Assembly (NCBI GenBank): GCA_965224515.1
Contig: OZ245051.1
Location: 1,488,001-1,552,000, forward strand
Reading direction: 5' to 3'
Source of the DNA: Sedimenticola_A sp040506425
GTDB taxonomy: Bacteria; Pseudomonadota; Gammaproteobacteria; Chromatiales; Chromatiaceae
Length of the DNA: 64,000 bases
Positions within the stretch are counted from its first letter, which is position 1. Every line of letters begins with the position of its first letter. Shown here in pieces: positions 25,962 to 34,404 of this stretch. A program made the translations under genes and the position numbers. The notes beneath the pieces were generated by a model. It was not told where the DNA came from. It saw only the letters and a program-made list of their open reading frames with translations, and did no database searches.

Positions 25962-26759
25962 TTACCTGCTCTTAAGTCTGTCCAGGCGTAGCCGCTGACG
26001 TTCGTCAAACAGGCGGTAAGAACCTATCCATACCGCAACTATGGCACCAAGTCCGGTGCCTGCGGCAATCAACAGCATGATCATGATCTGGTACTTGGCC
26101 GCCTCCATGGGTGGGCTGCCGCCCAGGATCTGACCGGTCATCATTCCCGGCAGGCTGACCACGCCCGCAGCGGCCATGGCGTTGATGATGGGGATGAGAC
26201 CTGAGCGCAGTGCGTTTCGCCGGATCTCTCCAATTGCGGTCTCCCAGTTTTCTCCCAGGATCAGCCTGGCCTCGATGACGCCCCGTTGCTGGGCTGCATT
26301 GTGAGTCAGGTTGTCCAGCGCAATGGCCATGCCTGACATGGTGTTGCCGAGCATCATTCCCAGCAGGGGGATCAGGTACTGGGGTGTGTACCAGGGGTCG
26401 ACCCGGATCACCAGGTGCAGTGCCAGTAGTGTGATGCTGAAGGAGGATATGAACATCGACAGGGTGCCGATTCCCATCCCCCAGATGCCGGCAAAGCGTT
26501 TCTGCTGCCTGGCCATCACCTCGTAGCCGGCAACAGTGAGCATGAACAGGGCCAGCAGGCCGATGAGATAGGGATTGACCTGGGCGAACAGGCTCTTGAG
26601 CACCAGTCCAAGCAGTGTGAGCTGCAGAATGGTGCGCAGGGAAGCCCAGAGCAGGCGCTTTTCCACCCCGAGCTGCAGGCGCCAGGAGATGATGGAGAGG
26701 CCGATCACCAGCAGGGCGGCAATGGATAGGTCGAAGGGGCTGAGGCGAATCAGTTCCAC
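25962..26759 (-). CDS. fetB: FetB/YbbM-type ABC permease
   Basis: This 265-residue permease has about six or seven membrane segments. Characteristic UPF0014 sequences include TLLGLVLKSLFAQVNPYLIGLLALFMLTVAGYEVMARQQKR, GMMLGNTMSGMAIALDNL and SGLIPIINAMAAAGVVSLPGMMTGQILGG. In E. coli FetAB exports iron and protects against peroxide stress; the same substrate is likely but unproven. It is encoded after fetA and overlaps it by 10 bp. Confidence 0.88.
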   Translation of the reverse strand: MELIRLSPFDLSIAALLVIGLSIISWRLQLGVEKRLLWASLRTILQLTLLGLVLKSLFAQVNPYLIGLLALFMLTVAGYEVMARQQKRFAGIWGMGIGTLSMFISSFSITLLALHLVIRVDPWYTPQYLIPLLGMMLGNTMSGMAIALDNLTHNAAQQRGVIEARLILGENWETAIGEIRRNALRSGLIPIINAMAAAGVVSLPGMMTGQILGGSPPMEAAKYQIMIMLLIAAGTGLGAIVAVWIGSYRLFDERQRLRLDRLKSR

Positions 26760-27352
26760 AGCTCTGGCTCCATATTTCCGTCGGCAATCTGAAGATGGCG
26801 CTGTGAGACGCGCCTGCGCTGCAATGGATCATGACTCACCCAGAGCACGGCAACATCATTCTCCTCGCGGTATTCCCCTATCAGCTTCTCGGCCCGCTCT
26901 ATGTTTGCCTGGTCGAGGTTTGCCGTGGGCTCGTCAAGGAGCAGCACCCTGGGGTTGTGGGCAAGCAGTCGTGCCAGGGCAAGGCGCTGGCGTTCGCCGC
27001 TGGAGAGGCGGGAGACATCCCATTCAAGGCATTCACTGGAGAATCCAAGTGCAGAGAGCAGGTTGTCGTCTCCGTTGGGAAAATGATCCCCGACCCGGCT
27101 TGCCCACCAGTGGCTCTCGGCAGGCAGGTACCCGATCTGGCTTCTCCAGTCCGTTGGGCTGATCTTGTCCCGGGGCATGTTATCGAATGTGATTGCCCCC
27201 TGGTTTGGGTCTAGGTCGGCAATTGCACGCAACAGCCGGGTCTTTCCGCAGCCCGAAGGGCCGGTCAGGGAGAGGCACTGACCAAAGGGCAGGGTAATAT
27301 CGATGGGGCTCAGTCCGGGGCTGCTGAACCGGTGAAGTTCGAGGCCGCTCAT
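26750..27352 (-). CDS. fetA: FetA/YbbL-type ABC ATPase
   Basis: This ATPase of 200 residues pairs with the FetB-like permease. Walker A is GPSGCGKTRLL, the signature is RLSSGERQRLALARLL, and Walker B is RVLLLDEPTANLD. I start it at the ATG at 27352, whose ATGA overlaps the trmB stop and implies coupling; a longer reading from 27376 would enter trmB. Small single-domain ATPases of this size are usual for FetA. The link with trmB looks local rather than functional. Confidence 0.88.
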   Translation of the reverse strand: MSGLELHRFSSPGLSPIDITLPFGQCLSLTGPSGCGKTRLLRAIADLDPNQGAITFDNMPRDKISPTDWRSQIGYLPAESHWWASRVGDHFPNGDDNLLSALGFSSECLEWDVSRLSSGERQRLALARLLAHNPRVLLLDEPTANLDQANIERAEKLIGEYREENDVAVLWVSHDPLQRRRVSQRHLQIADGNMEPELWN

Positions 27353-28062
27353 TTGCGTCTGAAGATCAGGTCCCATACGCCGTGTCCCAGTCTATGGCCC
27401 CGTTGCTCAAACTTGGTGAGCGGGCGGTAGCCGGGGCGCGGGGTGTAGTTGCCGACACCCGCAGTATTTTCGAACAGGGCGGCCTCCCTGCTTAGTACGT
27501 CCATCATGTGCTGAGCATAGTGCTCCCAGTCCGTGGCTGCATGGAAAAATCCGCCGGGTTTTACCGCCTTTGCGATCAGCTGCACGAATTCCGGCTGCAG
27601 TATGCGCCGCTTATGGTGACGTTTTTTATGCCAGGGGTCCGGGAAGAAGAGGAACAGGCCGTCGAGGCTTCCCTTGGCCAGTCCCTTGTCCAGTATCTCA
27701 ACGGCGTCGTGGCGCATCACCCTGAGATTGGTCAGGCCCAACTCCTCGATCCTGATCAGAAGGTGACCAACACCTGGCCGGTGGACTTCGACGCCAATGT
27801 AGTTATTGCCGGGATTTGCCCTGGCCATCTCCGCCAAAGATTCCCCGTTGCCGAAGCCTATCTCAAGAAATACCGGGTTGCGGTTGCCGAACAGTCCCTG
27901 AAGGTCGAGTTTGCTGCCGGTGAAGCTCACGCCATATTCAGGCCACACGGTTTCAAACGCTTTTTGCTGACCCGCAGTCAGGCGGCCTTCCCGCAGAACG
28001 AAGCTTCGGATACGTCGATGGTGCTTGTTCGTCTCTTCGTTCATGGGGTGAAGGTATCGCAA
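27349..28062 (-). CDS. trmB: tRNA (guanine-N7-)-methyltransferase
   Basis: This 237-residue SAM enzyme makes m7G46 in tRNA variable loops. The SAM-binding block is PVFLEIGFGNGESLAEMARANPGNNYIGVEVHRPG. The catalytic and tRNA-binding region is LFLFFPDPWHKKRHHKRRILQPEF, and the end is LTKFEQRGHRLGHGVWDLIFRRK, as in E. coli. It follows thiG on the same strand, the conserved thiS-thiG-trmB order. A perfect 9-bp hairpin lies between thiG and trmB. Confidence 0.97.
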   Translation of the reverse strand: MRYLHPMNEETNKHHRRIRSFVLREGRLTAGQQKAFETVWPEYGVSFTGSKLDLQGLFGNRNPVFLEIGFGNGESLAEMARANPGNNYIGVEVHRPGVGHLLIRIEELGLTNLRVMRHDAVEILDKGLAKGSLDGLFLFFPDPWHKKRHHKRRILQPEFVQLIAKAVKPGGFFHAATDWEHYAQHMMDVLSREAALFENTAGVGNYTPRPGYRPLTKFEQRGHRLGHGVWDLIFRRK

Positions 28063-28082
28063 AGCCTGGATGTTGCGGGGCT

Positions 28083-28104
28083 CCCTGGAGGTGGTCCTCC
28101 AGGG
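28083..28104 (-). other. Intercistronic hairpin between thiG and trmB
   Basis: A perfect inverted repeat, CCCTGGAGG and CCTCCAGGG around a four-base loop, lies in the 53-bp gap between thiG and trmB. No T-run follows on either strand, so it is not a classical terminator. It could stabilise or process the mRNA, or partly attenuate trmB. Confidence 0.6.
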
Positions 28105-28115
28105 CTGGGCCTGTG

Positions 28116-28907
28116 TTAGAAGAAGAGGCCATCCACCGGGGATGAAGCCGAGGCAAAACGTTTTGCAGGCATACGCCCGGCCAGGTAGGCCTCGCGACCG
28201 GCTTCAATCGCCTTCTTCATGGCTGAGGCCATGAGTACAGGGTTCTGGGCGGCGGCTATGGCGGTGTTCATGAGAACGCCGTCGCAACCCAGTTCCATCG
28301 CCACGGCGGCATCCGAGGCTGTGCCGACGCCGGCATCGACCAGGATCGGCACATTGGCATTCTCGACAATGGTCTGAATGTTGAGCTTGTTGCGGATTCC
28401 CAGGCCGGAGCCGATGGGGGCTGCCAGGGGCATCACGGCGACACAGCCCATGTTCTCGAGTTCGCGGGCGATGATGGGGTCGTCATTGGTGTAGACCATG
28501 ACGTCAAAGCCATCCTTGATCAGCTCTTCTGCTGCGCCAAGAGTCTGCAAAACATCCGGGAACAGGGTTTTCTCGTCACCAAGCACTTCGAGCTTGACCA
28601 GGTTGTGGCCATCAAGCAGCTCACGGGCCAGTTTGCAGGTACGCACTGCGGTCTTCGTATCGAAGCAGCCTGCGGTGTTGGGCAGGATGGTGTATCTGTC
28701 CGGCGGCAGAATATCCAGAACATTCGGTTCGTCGCTGTTCTGACCGATATTGGTGCGGCGTACGGCTATGGTGATGACCTCGGCGCCACTGGTCTCGATG
28801 GCGCTTTGGGTCTCTTCCATATCTTTGTATTTTCCGGTGCCGACCAGCAGACGGGACTGGTACTCTTTTCCGGCGATGGTGAGTGTGTCTTTGCTAGGGT
28901 TGGGCAT
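28116..28907 (-). CDS. thiG: Thiazole synthase
   Basis: This 263-residue enzyme builds the thiazole phosphate of thiamine from deoxyxylulose phosphate, dehydroglycine or iminoglycine, and ThiS thiocarboxylate. Visible family parts are TIAGKEYQSRLLVGTGKYKDMEET, VITIAVRRTNI, KLEVLGDEKTLFPDV with the Schiff-base Lys region, and PILVDAGVGTASDAAVAMELGCDGVLMNTAIA. It lies 93 bp after thiS. I see no TPP riboswitch upstream of thiS or thiG. Confidence 0.97.
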   Translation of the reverse strand: MPNPSKDTLTIAGKEYQSRLLVGTGKYKDMEETQSAIETSGAEVITIAVRRTNIGQNSDEPNVLDILPPDRYTILPNTAGCFDTKTAVRTCKLARELLDGHNLVKLEVLGDEKTLFPDVLQTLGAAEELIKDGFDVMVYTNDDPIIARELENMGCVAVMPLAAPIGSGLGIRNKLNIQTIVENANVPILVDAGVGTASDAAVAMELGCDGVLMNTAIAAAQNPVLMASAMKKAIEAGREAYLAGRMPAKRFASASSPVDGLFF

Positions 28908-29000
28908 AGTGGTCGATTCTCAGGGGTATTCTGTTTGTGAGTGGTATTCTGTTTGCGGGTCAGATCTCTGGGGCCTGGTGTTGGAGGTAGCGCTCAGTGA

Positions 29001-29201
29001 TCAGCCGCCGCCAATGGCATTGACAATCTCGATCTGGTCGCCCGGCTGAAGCAGGTGGCTGTCGAAAGTGCTGCGCGGCACCAGCTCTTCGTTGACCTCA
29101 ACAGCTATGCGCTGACCAGTGAGCTCAAGACTTTCAATGATTGCCGCCATGTTGCTTCCGTCGGGGAACTGTTTCTCCTCCCCGTTGATAAATATCTGCA
29201 T
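29001..29201 (-). CDS. thiS: Sulfur carrier protein ThiS
   Basis: This 66-residue ubiquitin-fold protein starts MQIFINGEEKQFPDGSNMAAI and ends in AIGGG. The C-terminal Gly-Gly is adenylated and thiocarboxylated to carry sulfur to ThiG. It leads the thiS-thiG-trmB group. The adenylating enzyme ThiF/MoeB is not nearby. Length and ending are exactly those of the family. Confidence 0.95.
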   Translation of the reverse strand: MQIFINGEEKQFPDGSNMAAIIESLELTGQRIAVEVNEELVPRSTFDSHLLQPGDQIEIVNAIGGG

Positions 29202-29294
29202 TCTGAACCTGTTACATGCTTTTGGATGTATTCTTGGCGGATTCTACACTAAACTGACAGCCACAAGCACAAATAGAATAAAAAGGAGGCTGGC

Positions 29295-31130
29295 TTGCAG
29301 CAGTGGACTGAAGACCTGATCTCTGTCGAGAGCGCGGGGACTCTTGACGGTTTGTTTGTTCAGCGGGTGAAGCGTTCCGGAGAGAATGAAGCCTACCGCT
29401 ATTTTGACCGTGCTACCGGCGACTGGAACAGCTATACCTGGGGAGAAATGGGAGAGCTTGTTTCCCGTTGGCAGGCGGCCCTTGCCGGGGAGGGGTTGCG
29501 GCCCGGAGACAGGGTTGCCCTGCTGCTTCGCAACTGCCCCGAGTGGGTTGTCTTTGACCAGGCCTGTATGGGACTGGGTCTTGTTGTGGTCCCACTTTAT
29601 ACAGACGACCGACCCGAGAACATTGCCTATATTCTGGAAGATTCAGCTGTCAAGCTGCTGCTGGTGCAGGACGCAGGGCGCTGGAAAAAGCTGGCTCCTT
29701 CCATTGATGGGGAGGGTGCGTTAAAGCGCGTGCTGGTGCTTGAACCGGCAAACGGTGCGACGGGACTTCAGGAAGATCCCAGGGTGAGGTCGGTGGGAGA
29801 GTGGTTGCCTGCCCAGGGAAAAGAGCTGGTGCAGCGAAAGGGCGACCCCCATGAGCTTGCCTCGATTGTCTATACCTCCGGCACCACGGGCAGGCCTAAA
29901 GGGGTTATGTTGAGTCACTACAACATGCTGTCGGTTGCCCATGCCGCTTTGACGGTGCTGGATGTCTATACAGAAGATCTTTTCCTCTCTTTTCTCCCGC
30001 TGTCCCATACCCTTGAACGTACGGCCGGCTACTACATTCCGCTTATGACCGGTTCCAAGGTGGCCTACGCACGATCCATAGCCCAGCTTGCAGACGATCT
30101 TCAGCATGTGCGACCAACGATACTTATTGCAGTGCCGAGAATTTTCGAGAAGGTCTATGGAAAGGTGAAGGACCAGATCTCCAAGCGCCCTGCCATAGCG
30201 CGCTGGCTGTTTAACACCGCTGTAAACGTGGGCTGGCACCGTTTTCTCAGGCAGCAGGGACGAGCCGGCTGGCACCCCAAGCTGATATTCTGGCCGTTGC
30301 TGAATAAACTGGTGGCGTCCAAGATCAGTGCCAAGCTGGGTGGGAAGGTGCGGGCCGCAGTCAGTGGTGGCGCACCCCTCTCCCCTGAGATAGCGCAGGT
30401 TTTTATCGGATTGGATATACCCATACTTCAGGGGTACGGCCTGACCGAGACCAGTCCTGTCATCAGTGTGAACTCCCTTGAAAAGAACCAGCCGGCCAGT
30501 GTCGGTTTCAAACTCCGCGGTATTGAAGTGCGTATCGGTGAGAACGATGAACTGCAGGTCAAAAGCCCGGGGGTCATGTTGGGCTATTGGAACAATCATG
30601 CTGCCACCAAACAGATGATCGACTCCGATGGCTGGCTGCACACCGGTGACCAGGCGAAAATTGTCGATGATCATATCTATATCACCGGCCGTATAAAGGA
30701 CATCCTGGTGCTCTCCAACGGTGAGAAGGTGCCGCCCGGCGACATGGAGATGGCCATTGTGTTGAACCCGCTCATTGAGCAGGTGATGGTTGTGGGCGAG
30801 GGGCGGCCCTACCTGACTGCCCTGGTTGTCCTGGCGGGAGACTTCTGGCCAGGACTGGCCCAGGAGTGTGGACTTGACCCGATGAGCCCGCAAAGTCTTA
30901 ATGACCCGAAAGTGCTCTCTTCCGTGATGCGCCATATCAATGATGCGCTGAGAGACTTTCCCGGGTATGCAAAAATCAGAAGAGTAACCCTGCTTCTCGA
31001 GCCCTGGAGTGTGGACAACGGCCTGTTGACTCCAACCATGAAGGTAAAGCGGGCCAAGGTGCTTGAGCGGCATCAGCAGCAGATTGATGCCATGTACGAT
31101 GGCGGGCCTGCGGCAAATGGACGGCGCTGA
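29295..31130 (+). CDS. Long-chain acyl-CoA ligase (AMP-forming)
   Basis: This 611-residue adenylate-forming enzyme starts at a TTG that is well supported by an AAGGAGG ribosome site five bases upstream. The ATP-binding P-loop is YTSGTTGRPKGVMLSH (near residue 192). Other core motifs are GYGLTETSPV, GWLHTGDQAKI and ITGRIKDILVLSNGEKVPP. It resembles the FadD15/Faa1 type of long-chain fatty acyl-CoA synthetase, which activates fatty acids for degradation or lipid synthesis at the membrane. The exact chain length cannot be told. It stands alone, divergent from thiS and followed by tRNA-Gly. Confidence 0.9.
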   Translation: MQQWTEDLISVESAGTLDGLFVQRVKRSGENEAYRYFDRATGDWNSYTWGEMGELVSRWQAALAGEGLRPGDRVALLLRNCPEWVVFDQACMGLGLVVVPLYTDDRPENIAYILEDSAVKLLLVQDAGRWKKLAPSIDGEGALKRVLVLEPANGATGLQEDPRVRSVGEWLPAQGKELVQRKGDPHELASIVYTSGTTGRPKGVMLSHYNMLSVAHAALTVLDVYTEDLFLSFLPLSHTLERTAGYYIPLMTGSKVAYARSIAQLADDLQHVRPTILIAVPRIFEKVYGKVKDQISKRPAIARWLFNTAVNVGWHRFLRQQGRAGWHPKLIFWPLLNKLVASKISAKLGGKVRAAVSGGAPLSPEIAQVFIGLDIPILQGYGLTETSPVISVNSLEKNQPASVGFKLRGIEVRIGENDELQVKSPGVMLGYWNNHAATKQMIDSDGWLHTGDQAKIVDDHIYITGRIKDILVLSNGEKVPPGDMEMAIVLNPLIEQVMVVGEGRPYLTALVVLAGDFWPGLAQECGLDPMSPQSLNDPKVLSSVMRHINDALRDFPGYAKIRRVTLLLEPWSVDNGLLTPTMKVKRAKVLERHQQQIDAMYDGGPAANGRR

Positions 31131-31182
31131 GTGGTAAGGCTTGCGCCGGGTATGTCGGGGCGAATAGAATCGTGTCACTCAT

Positions 31183-31256
31183 GCGGGTATCGTATATCGG
31201 TATTACCCTGGCTTCCCAAGCCAGAGAGACGGGTTCGACTCCCGTTACCCGCTCCA
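31183..31256 (+). tRNA. tRNA-Gly (CCC)
   Basis: The 74-nt cloverleaf includes an encoded CCA end. Acceptor arms GCGGGTA and TACCCGC pair fully. The anticodon stem CTGGC/GCCAG encloses loop TTCCCAA, giving anticodon CCC for GGG codons. The T arm is CGGGT-TCGACTC-CCGT-like with the expected TTCGA. The gene is isolated, just after the acyl-CoA ligase. Confidence 0.95.
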
Positions 31257-31435
31257 ATTCCCAGCTGCAGGATCCAGGGTTTAGGATGATGACCCCCACT
31301 GATTGGCAGCGTGCAGTAGCTGTAGACCGGGCTCGGTATTCAGGCTCTGCGAAAGATGGGGCAGGTCCCGGGAATATTCATAATTCTTTCATTCCCGCCT
31401 TTTAAAGTGTAGCCGATAATCCTGTTGAGTCCGCA

Positions 31436-31744
31436 ATGAAGAAGCTTTACGAAGCGAGAGACCGGATTGAGGCGCAGATGCTCAGGGATTACCTCGCAGA
31501 TCATCATATAGAAAGCGTGGTGCTGGGTGACTATCTCAGTGGTGCGGCAGGTGATCTTCCAGCCATACAGTTTCCTGCCGTCTGGGTGGTGGAGGCAGAT
31601 GATTACCCCCGCGGCCGCCAGTTGATAAAGCAGTTTCATACCCTGGGTAGGGATGTGGAGGATGCGTGGCACTGTCCAGAGTGCGGTGAGACAGTGGACC
31701 CCCAGTTCAACATCTGCTGGAATTGCGGTAAACCAAAAGCGTGA
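31436..31744 (+). CDS. DUF2007 protein with zinc ribbon
   Basis: This 102-residue protein starts MKKLYEARDRIEAQMLRDYLADHHIESVVLGDYL, a DUF2007 (GlnB-like fold) opening. It ends in a CxxC...CxxC zinc-ribbon tail: CPECGETVDPQFNICWNCGKPKA. DUF2007 proteins are called putative signal-transducing proteins but have no proven role. It is followed by asmA in the same direction about 100 bp away; cotranscription is possible. Confidence 0.85.
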   Translation: MKKLYEARDRIEAQMLRDYLADHHIESVVLGDYLSGAAGDLPAIQFPAVWVVEADDYPRGRQLIKQFHTLGRDVEDAWHCPECGETVDPQFNICWNCGKPKA

Positions 31745-31850
31745 ATACTAATTATACTGTTAGAGATCGACCTGCCATTATTTGCATGGGGACTTGTCAT
31801 GTGCGAATTTAGTTCTCATTGCGAGCGGGACAATTTATACGGAGGCTGTG

Positions 31851-33923
31851 ATGGGAAAGTTGTTTAAGATTCTGGGCGGATTGCTGGGTGTGCTGGTACT
31901 GCTTGTCGTGGTGGCGGTGGTGGTGTTACCCATGGTTGTGGATCCCAATGACTACAAGGATGAGATCGTTTCAAAAGTGCAGGAGCAGACCGGACGCACC
32001 CTGCGTATCGGCGGTGACCTGGATCTCTCTGTCTTTCCCTGGCTGGGTATTGAAATAGGTGATCTTGAACTGAGCAATGCCGAAGGCTTTGGCGACAAGG
32101 CATTCGCTGCGGTCAAGCATGCCGCGATCAGGGTCAAGTTGATGCCCCTGCTCAGCAAGCAGCTCGAGGTGGACACCATCGGACTGGACGGTTTGGCCCT
32201 GAACCTGGCCAAGAAGAAAGATGGCAGCACCAACTGGGATGATCTTGCAAAGGGTGGAGAAAAAGAGGAAGCGGATGAAAAACACCACGAGGATGGTGAT
32301 GACGGTCTAGCCGGCCTGGCTATCGGCGGAATTGATATCAACGATGCCCAGGTCAGCTGGGATGATCAGAGCAGCGGGCAGCATTTTGATATCAAGCAGT
32401 TCAACCTCAAGAGTGGAGCCATTGTTCCAGGGCGTCCGGTAGGCCTTGAGATGAGTCTCATGCTGCAGAGTACTGCCCCCCAGATGAAGGCGAATCTGCA
32501 GCTGAGCGGAACCGTTGCCATTGACGAGGAGAAGGGTCAGCTCGATGTGAGCGGTCTCGAAGTGGTTACGGATGCCGAGGGTGATATGTTTGCCGGCGGT
32601 GCGCTTCATGCGGAGCTTGCCGCTGCCGTCAGCATGGCGCTGAATGGCCAAACCCTGGCAGTGAAAGATCTCAAGCTAAGTGCAGGGGATCTGAACCTGA
32701 GTGGCAACGTCAGCGCCAGTAACCTGAATGCGGAACCGGTATTCAGCGGCTCTCTGACCCTGGCTGAGTTCAATCTGCGTACATGGATGGAGGGGCAGAA
32801 GATTGCCTTGCCTGAAATGTCCGACGCATCGACCCTGACCCGGGTGGGGGCAAGTTTAGATCTCAAGGCCGAAGGTGCAGCCACCAAGGTTGAAAATCTC
32901 AAGCTGGTGCTGGATGAAACCAACATAACAGGCAGTGCATCTCTTCAGGGAGAGGCCATAGGCTTCAACCTCAACGTGGATGACATCAATGCAGATCGTT
33001 ATCTTCCGCCTCCTGCTGAGGAAGAGCAGAAATCCGCTGCCAAGACCACGGGTGATGAGCCCTTGATGCCGGTGGAGACACTGCGGGGGCTTAACTTGAA
33101 CGGTGTTCTCAAGGTGGGCAAGCTGGTGATCAACAAACTGCTTGCCGAACAGATCGAACTGACAGTGAAAGCCCGTAACGGCAAACTGGATGTCGGCAAG
33201 AAGATTGGCAAATTCTACGAGGGTAATCTCAATGGCAGTGTGAAGCTGGACGTAAGCGGCAAGGCACCGGTCATGGGAGTAACCGAGTCACTGGAAGGTC
33301 TGCAGGCCGGTCCACTTCTTCTGGCGTTGACAGGCGAGGACAGGCTCGCCGGCAAGGGCCGCTTCAATGCCAAGCTCAACACCCGGGGCAACAGCGTGAA
33401 TGCCATCAAAAAGTCACTTGGAGGCAACCTGGATTTCCGGTTCGAGAATGGGGCGGTCAAGGGGTTCAATCTGGCCCAGACCATTCGTGACACCAAGGCG
33501 AAATTCCAGGGGAAACCAGTGCCCAAGAGTGATGAGCCTGCCCAGACTGACTTTTCAGAATTGAGTGGATCAGCCGTTATCAATAAGGGTGTACTGACCA
33601 ACAAGGACCTCCTGGCCAAATCACCCTATCTGAGAGTCAATGGTGCCGGCACGGTTAGCCTGGTACCGGAAACCCTGGATTACAAGGTCAAGGCGGTGGT
33701 TGTCAGCACCGAGAAAGGCCAGGGTGGCGAAGGGCTTGATGACCTGAAAGGAGTGCCTGTGCCTGTTCACCTCACCGGTGCCTACGCATCCCCCGATTTC
33801 AGTGTTGACTGGGGCCAGGTGCTGACCGGTACCCAGAAGGCGAAGGTTGAGAAGAAGGTGGAGGAGAAGAAGGTCGAGGTGAAGAAAAAGCTTGAAGGCA
33901 AGCTGAAAGGGCTGTTCCGCTGA
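31851..33923 (+). CDS. asmA: AsmA-family envelope protein
   Basis: This 690-residue protein has one N-terminal membrane helix (FKILGGLLGVLVLLVVVAVVVLPMVV) and a long periplasmic part. It has the AsmA opening DPNDYKDEIVSKVQEQTGRTLRIGGDLDLSVFPWLGIEIGDLELSNAEGF and the C-terminal AsmA_2-type region (FRFENGAVKGFNLAQTIRD ... LVPETLDYKVKAVV). AsmA-like proteins are thought to help move phospholipid to the outer membrane. A GGAGG site precedes the ATG at 31851; the frame is open upstream but unconserved. The C-terminus is a Lys-rich repeat (KVEKKVEEKKVEVKKKLEGK). Its neighbour mutY lies beyond an inserted segment. Confidence 0.92.
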   Translation: MGKLFKILGGLLGVLVLLVVVAVVVLPMVVDPNDYKDEIVSKVQEQTGRTLRIGGDLDLSVFPWLGIEIGDLELSNAEGFGDKAFAAVKHAAIRVKLMPLLSKQLEVDTIGLDGLALNLAKKKDGSTNWDDLAKGGEKEEADEKHHEDGDDGLAGLAIGGIDINDAQVSWDDQSSGQHFDIKQFNLKSGAIVPGRPVGLEMSLMLQSTAPQMKANLQLSGTVAIDEEKGQLDVSGLEVVTDAEGDMFAGGALHAELAAAVSMALNGQTLAVKDLKLSAGDLNLSGNVSASNLNAEPVFSGSLTLAEFNLRTWMEGQKIALPEMSDASTLTRVGASLDLKAEGAATKVENLKLVLDETNITGSASLQGEAIGFNLNVDDINADRYLPPPAEEEQKSAAKTTGDEPLMPVETLRGLNLNGVLKVGKLVINKLLAEQIELTVKARNGKLDVGKKIGKFYEGNLNGSVKLDVSGKAPVMGVTESLEGLQAGPLLLALTGEDRLAGKGRFNAKLNTRGNSVNAIKKSLGGNLDFRFENGAVKGFNLAQTIRDTKAKFQGKPVPKSDEPAQTDFSELSGSAVINKGVLTNKDLLAKSPYLRVNGAGTVSLVPETLDYKVKAVVVSTEKGQGGEGLDDLKGVPVPVHLTGAYASPDFSVDWGQVLTGTQKAKVEKKVEEKKVEVKKKLEGKLKGLFR

Positions 33924-34074
33924 GCATATTATTTGGAAAGAGTGTGAACGCTGTTACACTCAGCATTTGAGAAGAGTTAGACTATTTTTTATTATTGGAG
34001 ATTGAGCTGGCCTGTCGGGATTAGCCGGGCAGCACCTCAAGCCGAGAACACACCAAAATAGGAGCAACAATAAG

Positions 34075-34350
34075 ATGACCAAGAGCACTATGATCAAGCT
34101 GTCCGCTATGGCCCTGACCCTGGGTCTGGTAACCGGCTGCGCGTCCACCGACCAGTTGAAAGCAGATATCGCTGCGGCCCAGGATTCTGCCAATGCAGCC
34201 CTGTCTGCAGCCAAGGCTGCCCAGCTGTCTGCTGACGATGCCAACAACAAGGCCTCTGCAGCCATGAACGCTGCTAACGCAGCCCAGGCTTCTGCTGACG
34301 AGTGTGCAGAGCGTTGCGATCGCATGATGAACAAGTCGATGGCAAAATAA
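34075..34350 (+). CDS. Lpp/OprI-like alanine-zipper lipoprotein
   Basis: This 91-residue protein is a Braun-type lipoprotein. The signal peptide MTKSTMIKLSAMALTLGLVTGC ends in a lipobox with Cys22. The mature part is an Ala-rich heptad coiled coil (DQLKADIAAAQDSANAALSAAKAAQLSADDANNKASAAMNAANAAQ). It ends in Lys91, as in Lpp and OprI, where that Lys is joined to peptidoglycan. Unusually, two cysteines (Cys77 and Cys81, in DECAERCDRM) sit near the end where OprI has alanines; they could lock the trimer by disulfides. A strong terminator follows. An L,D-transpeptidase gene lies 0.5 kb away on the other strand. Confidence 0.88.
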   Translation: MTKSTMIKLSAMALTLGLVTGCASTDQLKADIAAAQDSANAALSAAKAAQLSADDANNKASAAMNAANAAQASADECAERCDRMMNKSMAK

Positions 34351-34370
34351 GCCTGTTTTCCGAAACAGCG

Positions 34371-34404
34371 AAAAGCCCGGTATCGAAAGGTCCCGGGCTT
34401 TTTT
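34371..34404 (+). terminator. Rho-independent terminator after lpp-like gene
   Basis: An AAAGCCCGG/CCCGGGCTTT stem around about ten bases is followed by T residues, starting 20 bp after the lipoprotein stop. This is typical of highly expressed lpp genes. Confidence 0.9.

Noticed and set aside
29202..29294. TPP riboswitch before thiS
   Set aside because: The gap is under 100 bp and lacks the conserved THI-box sequence.
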